Source: Primulina eburnea (Eukaryota; Streptophyta; Magnoliopsida; Lamiales; Gesneriaceae). From it: a stretch of 64,000 bases of DNA. A program made the translations under genes and the position numbers. Positions 55,728 through 64,000 of the stretch are shown here, in pieces. Within the stretch, counting starts at the first letter, position 1. Every line of letters begins with the position of its first letter. The DNA lies in contig NC_133103.1 in NCBI RefSeq assembly GCF_022965805.1, positions 30,929,926 through 30,993,925 on the forward strand, given 5' to 3'. Below the pieces are notes generated by a model, which worked only from the letters and a program-made list of their open reading frames with translations, ran no database searches and was not told the origin of the DNA.

Positions 55728-58700
55728 TCAAACCAAGAGAATTACGAAGTAAGAAAACTTATTTTCTGGTAAGGGTTTCGTGAAGATATCTGCTGTTTGT
55801 TGATCAGTAGAAACATATTCCAGACGAATGTTCTTCTTCTGCACATGATCTCTAATAAAGTGATGTCTGATGTCTATGTGCTTCGTTCTGGAATGAAGTA
55901 CTGGATTTTGTGTGATTGCAATTGCACTGGTATTGTCACAGAATATAGGTGATTCGGAGGCTTGAATCCCATAGTCTCCTAACTGTTGTTGAATCCACAG
56001 TATCTGAGAGCAGCAGCTTTCAGCAGCCAGATATTCTGCTTCCGCAGTAGATGTGGCTATGGAAGTCTGTTCTTGCTAAACCAGGATATCAACCTATCAC
56101 CAAGAAATTGACAAAAACCACTTGTGCTTTTACGGTCTAGTTTGCAACCTGCATAATCAGCATCTGAATATCCATAAGACTTAACGATGAATCATTGGGA
56201 TACCATAAGCCGACGTTTTGAGTTGCTTTCAAGTACTTCAAATACGTTTAGCAGCAATATAATGAGATTGTTTGGGGTTAGATTGAAATCTAGCACAAAT
56301 GCAAACAGCAACCATAATATCTGGTCTACTGGCAGTTAAATATAATAAAGAACCAATAAGACCTCGATACTGAGTTACCTCGTACTGGAAATACCACTTT
56401 CATCTTTCTCAAAGCTTAATAGATGAGCTCATTGGAGTAGAAGCAGCAGAGCATGCTTCCATTCCGAACTTTTTCAGAAGCTCCTTGGTGTACTTGGCTT
56501 GATTACAAAGATTCCAGTCTCTGATTGCTTAATCTGTAATCCTAGGAAGAATGTTAATTCTTCCCATCATACTCATTTCAAATTTATCCTGCATCAATTT
56601 TCCAAACTTTTGCACATAATTTGGGGTTAGTTGACCCAAAAATAATATCATCAACATAGATCTGTACTAAAAGAATGTGCTTATCTTTGCTAAAGTAAAT
56701 AAAGTTTTATCTACTGCTACGATGGTAAAATCATGATCAATGAGAAATTTTGAAAGAGTGTCATACCAAGTTCTAGTACTGTTTTAGACCATATAATGCT
56801 TGGTGTAATTTAAAATACATGATGCGGAGAGAATGATCGATAAAACCTGGAGGTTGTTCGACGTATACTTCTTCTTGTAAAAGACCATTTAGAGAAAAGC
56901 ACTTTTCACATCCATTTGATATACTTTGAAATTCATTGAAAGCAGCAAAGGCTCAGAATATTCTGATTGCTTCGAGCCTTGCTACTGGTGCATAAGTCTC
57001 ATCAAAGTCTATGCCTTCTTCTTGTCTGAAAGCCTTGAGCTACCAATCTAGCTTTATTCTCACCACCACTGTGCCTCTTCATTGAGTTTGTTTCTAAATA
57101 CCCACCGAGTTCCACTGACACGCTTGATGAGACATGGTCTAGGTACTAAGAACCCAAACTCATTACGTTTGAATTGATTTCAGTTCTTCTTGCATGGCTT
57201 CAATCCAACTAGGATCCAGAAGAGATTCTTCAATTCTTCTTTGGTCATCCTGAGATATATAAAGTAGCAGCATGTATTCATTTAAGCATTTGCCTTCTGT
57301 GGTTCTCAAACGGACACTGCTGGAATTACCAATAACCAATGATGGAGGATGAGATTTTCTCCAGATACAACGGATTTGAATGGCATCTTCCTGATTTGTT
57401 ATGTTAAGATTGTCTTCTACAGAACCAGTAGTAGGTTCTTGAACATCTTCTGCTGGGTATTGGTAGATCCAAGTTCTGTACTTCTGGTTCCACTATTGGT
57501 TTGTGTCTGGTTCTGGATTTTGAAGATCCTTGGTATTTGCTTCCACATCATCTCACTGTCGATTTTACAAGTGAATCCTGTCTAACCTGTTATTTAAATC
57601 AGATATGTTAGAAATTTCAGCACTGCTGTCTTCATCGAAGACAACATGAATCGATTCTTCAACATTAAGAGTTCTATTGTTGAAGATTCTAAAAGCTCTG
57701 CTTACAGCAGAGTAACCAAGAAATATTCCAGCATCTAATTTTGAGTCAAATGCCGTCAAATGATTTTTGCCATTATTTAGTACAAAACATTTGCAACCAA
57801 ACACATGAAAATAAGATACATTGGGCTTCTTCCCTTTCCATATTTCATACGGAGTCTGGTTGTGTCTCTTGTTGACCATAGATCTGTTTTGCGTGTAACA
57901 AGCAGTATTGATAGCTTCAGCCCAGAAGCCCTGAGAAATGTCTGCATCTGCTAGCATTGTTCTAGCTGCTTCTTTTAGAGTTCTATTTCTCCTCTCAGCT
58001 ACTCCGTTTTGTTGAGGAGTTCTGGCAGCTGAATATTCATGATGAATCCCCTGCTCATTCAAATATAACTCAAGATACTTGTTAGTGAATTCAGTGCCCC
58101 GATCACTTCAACTTTTAATGATGGTAGTAGATTTTTCATTTTGAATTCTTTTCAGAAGCTTGATCAAGAGACTACTGGTTTGATCTTTTCCTGCGAGAAA
58201 GATTACCCAAGTGAATCTAGAAAAATCATCAATAACAACAAGAGTATATTTCATTCCCCCTAAGCGCATGATGGGGATAGGACCAAATAGATCCATAGGT
58301 AGTAGTTCCAGACATCTTGAAGTTGATTTGCTATCTTTGGTCTTGAAACTGGATCTTATCTGTTTCCCAAGCTGACAAGCAGAACAAACATGATTTTTAA
58401 CGAAATTAATGTCAGGTAATCCATCAACTATATTCTGCTTCTTGAGATAATTGATTGACTTGAAATTCAGATGATTCAATTTCTTGTGTCATAGCCAGTG
58501 TTTATTGCTAAGAGAAACAACTAAGCATGTAGGAGTATTGACATGATTTGAGTTCCAAGAGACTCTGTAAGTATTGCCTTTTCTCTTTCCGGTTAACACA
58601 GAAGTGTCAGTAGAATCTCTAACTATACATGAATGCTTTTGAAAAGTCACAGAATACCCATTAATCACTTAGTTGACTAATGCTGATTAGATTGTAACAA

Positions 58701-59327
58701 AGATTGTCAAATAATAATACATCGTTAATAGTTTATATTACCATGGATAATCTTACCCTTACCCATGGTTTTACCTTTGAGTTGTCTCCAAAAGTTATCT
58801 TTGGTCCAGTACAGCTTACTATTTCGGAAAGTAGGTTTCTTTGTCCAGTCATGTGTCTGGAACATCCCTGTCCAGATACCATGTAGAGTTACTGATTTCT
58901 GCTTCCTTCTGCTGTTCCTGGCAAACACAAATTTTAGTATTTGGTACCCAAATCTATTTGGGTCCAAGCCTTATCAGTCCTTTGGGAACCCACATTTGTA
59001 CAATTCTTGGTGACTTTGTACTTCGGGTATCCAAAGATGTGTGTGCAACAGAAGGTTCTGTTATTTTCTAACAGTATGCATACCAAAATGTTGTTCTTCC
59101 CTTCTGTTTCTGTTTTCCAGTCTGTATCTCTTCTGAACAGGTTTAGAGTTGTAGTACTGGTAGTTTTAACCTTCATAGGATGTTGTCTTCCAGAGTTGAA
59201 TTCTTTTCTGAATCTAGAACTCTGGTCAACTTTTTCCTTAGGTTTAACGTAACCCAGGACCATAGTGCATTCTTCTGTTCGTCAGATTTACATTCCTTTC
59301 AACTGAAGCAGTAGGTACTTCTGGTTT
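55728..59327 (-). pseudogene. SireG pol: protease, integrase, reverse transcriptase, RNase H (frameshifted)
   Basis: The protease trace is degenerate near 58890-58850 (LDSGC motif disrupted). Integrase: zinc-binding CSACQLGKQ near 58390, MDLFGPIP (first Asp) near 58290, DRGTEF (second Asp) near 58105, then QQNGVAERRNRTLKEAARTM (Glu) near 58010 in the open frame 58062-57565, followed by FHVFGCKCFVLNN. RT is broken by many shifts, but the catalytic YVDD is present at 56655-56666. The RNase H C-terminus is well kept (ADIFTKPLPENKF near 55780) and ends at TGA 55728-55730. Confidence 0.88.
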
Positions 59328-60955
59328 CTATACCACACTGGATTTCACAAAGTGAATGTATTTCCCTTTGCACATATCCAGTGTTGGCTTAGTATTCGTT
59401 TCAGAAGTGCCTTCATTATTACAAAAACCGAGACCACTCCTATCTCCTGACTGTTTTTGTAATTCTTGCATCTTTTCCAATGAAACAGAAGACTTGTTCC
59501 AAGCATTTACCAGTAGCGACAACTTCTGGTTTTCAGAAAGCACCTTCTGGTAATCTGCTTTGGCTCTTTCATTCTCAGTTATTAATTTACTCATCTTAAC
59601 TTGTAAATCATTGCAGCTGTCTACTTGCAAGCAAGTTAACTTACTGTTCTGATTCTTTAAGTTCTGATTTTCAATCTTAACTTCTTCAAATGATTGAGAA
59701 AGTCTGGAATACTCTTTTACCATTTCATGCAGTGCATCAATCAAGTCATTTCGTGTAAATTCATTAGAGTCAAAATCAAATACCTCTCCAGATGTCGAGG
59801 TTGAGTCATTGTCTGCCATTAGACATTTGACTTCTTCTGCATCACTGTCACTGGAATGACTTTCTGAGTCAGATGACTCAGAACTAGAGTCCGCCCACTT
59901 AGATTTGCTTTCTTCGGCAATCATCGCTTTTCGATCTCTTCTGGGACTTTTTGTCATTCCTCTTGTGATCCTTTCTCTTTTGGTCATCCTTCTTTGGTTT
60001 AGGACAATCAGCAATGAAGTGACCTATCTTTCCACAGTTGAAGCATCCCATATCACCAGATGGTGAATCTTTCTTGAAGTTGCAATTGGGACCCTGATAG
60101 GTTCGATGGTTCTTCTTCATGAACCTGGAGAATTTCTTTACAAATAAGGACATAGCATCACTACTGATTTGTTCAGCAGTCTTCTCCATTGTATTGTCAA
60201 TGATCACAGCAGGTAATGCCTGAGGTACAACTGCAGCAACAGTAGAAGAGGTAGAGGCAGTAGCAGCAAGAGCCTTGGTGGGTAGGCTTGAAGGCTCTTC
60301 TCCACTTCTCACTTCCAATTCGAACTCGTAGGCCTTTAGATCTGCAAATAAGTCGTGCAGTTCCAATTTGTTCAAGTCTTTGGATACTCTCATAGCCATT
60401 GTTTTAACATCCCATTCTCTGGGTAAGGCTCTCATCACCTTGAGGGCTATTTCTCTGTTGCTATGCTCTTTACCCAGAGCAGCTAGCTCATTGACCAAGC
60501 TACTGAATCTTTCATCAAACTCATTTAGAGTTTCACCAGCTCTCATTTTCAGATTTTCAAACTTCTGCATTGCTACAGACAGTTTTTTTCTTTCGTTTGC
60601 TCATTTCCTTCACATATCTGGATGAGCTTTTCCCAAATATCCTTTGCAGTAGAACACATTTTATCTTGCTGAAAGTGTTCTTGTCGAGAGTTTTATACAA
60701 TATATCCTTCGCCACATTATCAAGATTGGCCTTTTTCTTATCTTCACTGGTCCATTCACTTCTTGATTTTTCGACCATCTGTGGTGCACCGTCAGTAACA
60801 GCAACAGCTGTGTTAGGCTTTAAGATTTTCAGTGGACCATCTGTGATGACATACCACATGTCATCATCTTGTGCTGCAAGATGAGCTTGCATTCTTATCT
60901 TCCAGTCGTCAAAATCTTCCTTAGAGAACATAGGGATCTTGCTGAAGTGTGCCAT
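59328..60955 (-). pseudogene. SireG gag
   Basis: It starts MAHFSKIPMFSKEDFDDWKI at 60955. An upstream ATG at 61000 overlaps the primer site and is not used here. A frame break near 60570 joins to 60570-59899, which holds the Gag core (FDERFSSLVNELAALGKEHS, ALPREWDVKTMAM) and a CCHC knuckle CFNCGKIGHFIADC near 60046-60005. After a Lys-rich stretch and another shift, 60014-59328 encodes an acidic Ser/Asp tract and a coiled-coil segment (EEVKIENQNLKNQNSKL). This knuckle, acidic tract and coiled-coil order is typical of Sirevirus Gag. Confidence 0.9.
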
Positions 60956-60987
60956 TTGTTGTAGTTTTTCACAAACAAGAATAACCT

Positions 60988-60999
60988 GCTCTGATACCA
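60988..60999 (-). other. SireG primer binding site (initiator tRNA-Met)
   Basis: TGGTATCAGAGC on the minus strand, 2 bp from the right LTR. Confidence 0.93.
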
Positions 61000-61001
61000 A
61001 T

Positions 61002-62002
61002 TGTTGAGGATCGAAGTTGAGTTTTAGAGGGGGGGTGAATAAACTCTACTCGTTTTTCGTTCTGATGAGGTACTAAAATCCTGTTAAGGATAGTAGTTGA
61101 TCTTGTGCGAATACTTTCACCTGATTACAATAAAACGTGCGGAAACAATCTGATGAAGTAGTTGAAAAACAATAAAGCAGTAGGCACAGCAGTTGTTTAT
61201 GGAAGTTCGAAGATAAACTCTTCTACGTCTCCCCTTCTTCTGTTTCCAGAAGGTATAACTAAAAGACTTTGGATATTACAGTACAACACTTGTACACACC
61301 CACTTCAGAAGGACTTACACCTCAGCCTACTGAAACTCTTAGTTTCTCAACTCACAAAAATGCGAAACACAAAGTTCTGAAAAGACTCTTTTCAGATTAC
61401 AGACTCTTCTGATAAAGTATAAGTGCAGTAAAGATCGTGAAGAGTGTAAGAATTAGTAGCACAAGATGATCTACAAAAGATCAGATATAAGCTATGAAGC
61501 GTGTGCTACTTTTCTTTGTGTTGAACTTTTAAATGCTCAAGGAATTCTGATATTCGTCTGATAAGAGAGTAGCTTTGTTCCTTGAAATGATATTATGCGA
61601 AGTGTCGTGTCGAACAAGGATTTGATCCAAGTATATATAATCGACTGAGTTCAACGTTCACAATCAGAGAAGTCTTCAGATAACTGATACAATCAGCTTT
61701 ATTACCGAAAAGTTCCTGCAGAAAAGCTATAAAACAATCAGTCTTGTTTTATACTTAATTGGGTAATATGCATTAAATGACTCCGTATAGTATTTAATGC
61801 TGCAATTAATACTAGTACTAGGAACTCTTTAACGGTAACAATTAAGATAGCAACGTTAGAAAACGTTCTCTACTTGGTTTTGTATTGTTATCCCTTTTCT
61901 ACTGGTTTAGTTTTACTAGAACAGCAGCTACTGATAAGTTTGTTCTGGTTGCTGGTCTACTGGTTTTAGTTATCATCGCCACAATAAAATTCATGTTTAA
62001 CA
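61002..62002 (-). repeat. SireG right (5') LTR
   Basis: 1001 bp, nearly identical to the left LTR. It ends TTCATGTTTAACA, followed by the duplicated ATTTT. Confidence 0.95.
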
Positions 62003-62007
62003 ATTTT
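62003..62007. repeat. Target site duplication of SireG (ATTTT), right
   Basis: Second copy of 50581-50585. Confidence 0.95.
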
Positions 62008-63663
62008 GAACCTCAGACAGACGACGTGTTCACAGCACGTTTTGCTGATTGTCATTTTAATGAGGAAATCTTTCCAATGTTAGGGAGAGAATAGAAACAT
62101 ACCGAAAAAGAAATTACATGGTATGTATCATCATTGTTACATCTGGATCCAAGAACAAAACAATGTAAAAAAGATGTACAACAAATAATGCACTTGCAAA
62201 GAATAGAAAATCAAATACCAAATGCATTTGCAGACACAAAAGGGGTAACTAAATCATATATACATGCTGCAAATGCCCCACCCCTGCTCGAATTAAAATT
62301 CCGAAGAAACAAATTGAAGATACTCATGATGTCATTAAACGCCTGAAGTGTGGAAGGCCAGTCGGTTCAAAGGATAAAAAAATCATCGAAAAATAAAATT
62401 CATAGAGAAACACGTTGATCACAAAATAGAAAATGATGTTCCTGAAGAAACACATGATGATTAAAATATTCTATGAGAACCACAAACTGAGGAGAATCGT
62501 GAAATCTCTATCAATCATATTAATACTAGAAAAATATGGAACCGAAATATATTGAAGAAATTGATAAAAAGAGATATGTACATAATTCAATATGCCCTTG
62601 TGTTTTCATTAAGAAAACAACATCCGGATGCGTAATTATTGTTGTATATGTTGATGATTTAAATATCATTGGAACGAATAAGGAAATTCAAGAAGTTGTG
62701 TCATACTTGAAGGAATAATTTGAAATGAAGGATCTTGGAAACCAAGTATTGTCTGGGTTTACAAATTGAACAAAAGAATGTGGAATGTTTGTTCACCAGA
62801 CAAATTATACAGAAAAGATCCTTAAACATTTAAATATGGATAAATCAAATCCTTTAAGTACTCAAATGGTTGTTACATCATTAAACATAGAAAAGGATCC
62901 ATTCCGTCCATGTGAAGATGATGAAGATATTCTTGGTCCAGAAGTACCATATCTAAGTGCTATCAGTGCCCTTATGTATCTTACAAATTGTACAAGGCCT
63001 GCTATATCTTTTGTCGTAAATTTGTTGGCAAGATTTAACACATATTTAACAAAGAGACACTGGAATGGAATTAAACATATATTCCGTTATCTATGAGGAA
63101 CGACAGACTTGAGACTTTTGTATTCAAAAGATGCTAAGCCAAGTATAATTGATTATGCCGATGCTGGATACTTATCTGATCCACACAAGACATGTTCTTA
63201 AATTGGATATGTATTTACTCGTGGAGGCACTGCAATTTCTTGGCGTTCACAGAAACAAACGCTCGTAACAACTTCATCAAATCATGTCGAAATTATTGCA
63301 CTACATGAGGCAAGTCGTGAATGTGTGTGATTAAAATCAATGACCAAACATATCCAAATCTCATGCGGATTATCATTTGACGAGAAGCCTGTGATACTAT
63401 ATGAAGATAATGCTGCATGTGTTGCTTAAATGAAAAAAGGATACATGAACAGCGACAGAACTAAACATATTCCTCCTAAATTCTTCGCATTCACCAAGGA
63501 GCTTGAGAAGAATAAATGTATTGATATTTGTCACATTCAATCAAATGAAAACTCATCAGATCTCTTCACAAAGGCACTTCTACGACAATATTCAGAAAGC
63601 ACATATATAATATTGAGATGCGCAATCTACGAAATTTGTGAAGAATTGTTCATGTCAACATGA
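62008..63663 (+). pseudogene. CopF pol remainder: integrase end, truncated reverse transcriptase, RNase H
   Basis: The integrase end resumes at EPQTDDVFTARFADCHFNEE. RT begins at EISINHINTRKIWNRN (about 62500) and jumps to EEIDKKRYVHNSICPCVFIK at about 62540. Most of the N-terminal half of RT (of the order of 200 residues by family comparison) is deleted. The catalytic VVYVDDLNIIG remains (62643-62675). RNase H covers about 63145-63663 (DYADAGYLSDPHKT, VILYEDNAACVA, TKHIPPKFFAF, SSDLFTKAL) with stops near 62716, 63096, 63200, 63330 and 63427. Confidence 0.88.
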
Positions 63664-63792
63664 TGAAGAGTTTACGTGACTGCACTCTTTTTTCCCTTAC
63701 TATGGTTTTTATATCCAATGAGTTTTTCCTAGTAAGGTTTTTAACGAGGCATTATAAAAACACGTAATAAAGACAATCATTATGATCATCAT

Positions 63793-63804
63793 CACAAGGG
63801 GGAG
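63793..63804 (+). other. CopF polypurine tract
   Basis: CACAAGGGGGAG directly before the 3' LTR TG. Confidence 0.85.
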
Positions 63805-64000
63805 TGTTGAAAAATAATATTTAAAATGTGTGTATTGAATATTTGAATGTCGAAAATAAGAGTTGTAAATATTGAAAATGTGTGTGATGATGTAGGTAAT
63901 GATGAATTTATTTTTGGATTATTTGTAAAGAAATTCAATAAATAGTCTCACCATTTGTGAAGAAATTCACAATTGAGTAGAGAGAAAAATATTATAAGGT
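63805..64000 (+). repeat. CopF 3' LTR, truncated by window end
   Basis: It starts TGTTGAAAAATAATATT and matches the 5' LTR to the end of the window, leaving roughly 75-80 bp outside. Confidence 0.9.

Larger units (their letters stand above)
50586..62002 (-). mobile_element. SireG: Sirevirus-like Ty1/copia element with a third ORF
   Basis: On the minus strand: right LTR (62002-61002), primer site (60999-60988), gag-pol (60955-55728), spacer, third ORF (54511-51698), polypurine tract, left LTR (51587-50586), total 11,417 bp. Copia domain order (INT before RT), a Gag with a CCHC knuckle followed by an acidic Ser-rich stretch and coiled coil, and an extra ORF between pol and the 3' LTR fit the SIRE/Maximus lineage. 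The LTRs differ at roughly 20 sites by eye in 1 kb, so it is young compared with CopF, yet frameshifts are common. Confidence 0.92.
47119..64000 (+). mobile_element. CopF: Ty1/copia element with short LTRs, interrupted by SireG
   Basis: 5' LTR 47119-about 47397, gag from 48078, protease remnants, integrase (49800-50585), SireG insertion, integrase end, truncated RT, RNase H (to 63663), polypurine tract 63793-63804 and the start of the 3' LTR at 63805, which runs out of the window. Integrase precedes RT, the Ty1/copia order. There are stops throughout. CopF without SireG is about 5.5 kb in this window. I do not assign a clade. Confidence 0.9.

Noticed and set aside
1..64000. Host protein-coding, tRNA or rRNA genes
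   Set aside because: I looked for non-transposon coding frames, tRNA-like and rRNA-like sequence on both strands. Everything recognisable belongs to mobile elements.

Overview
Organism and overall character: the window looks like repeat-dense intergenic DNA of a flowering plant, most likely a eudicot. It is made almost entirely of nested LTR retrotransposons plus one MITE. I see no host gene, rRNA, tRNA or CRISPR array. Third-ORF sequences in the Ty1/copia element at the right resemble hypothetical proteins I associate with Lamiales genomes (for example Dorcoceras); that is a weak, memory-based hint only. Names used below are local: Gyp1, Gyp2, Gyp3 (one Ty3/gypsy family whose LTRs begin TGTAATGCCC), Tek1 (long-LTR Tekay/Del-like chromovirus), LARD1 (non-coding relative of Tek1), MITE1, SireR (Sirevirus-like remnant), CopF (short-LTR Ty1/copia), SireG (Sirevirus-like Ty1/copia). 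Layout: 1-19493 is Gyp1 (minus strand; 39 bases of its left LTR lie upstream of the window). Its right LTR is split by Tek1 (8277-19167, plus strand, 5-bp duplication GTATG). Gyp1 itself lies in the left LTR of Gyp2 (minus strand), whose LTR tail resumes at 19494. The Gyp2 pol gene is split by LARD1 (21351-30560, minus), and the right LTR of LARD1 carries MITE1 (29593-30295, duplication TAA, with an empty site in the sister LTR). Gyp2 resumes at about 30560 after a deletion and ends at 34967. Then come SireR (34968-about 37166), a short unclassified AT-rich stretch, the complete but degenerate Gyp3 (37792-46256, plus, duplication TTTGG), another AT-rich stretch, and CopF (47119 to beyond 64000, plus), which is split by SireG (50586-62002, minus, duplication ATTTT). 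How the parts relate: every gag-pol copy is broken. Tek1 has lost the reverse transcriptase Asp pair, Gyp2 has lost two integrase Asp residues, Gyp3 has a substituted reverse transcriptase Asp, and CopF has lost most of its reverse transcriptase. Tek1 and LARD1 share LTR sequence, polypurine tract and primer binding site, so they look like an autonomous/non-autonomous pair. Most interesting signals: (1) an apparent 201-bp GT-AG intron between gag and protease in Tek1 that would fuse Gag and Pol in frame when spliced and give Gag alone when retained; (2) arrays of CGCGCATATGCGCG palindromes at the same place in the U3 of Gyp1, Gyp2 and Gyp3; (3) a stem-loop just upstream of the polypurine tract in all five gypsy-type elements, with compensatory changes; (4) a large third ORF with a coiled-coil end in SireG.
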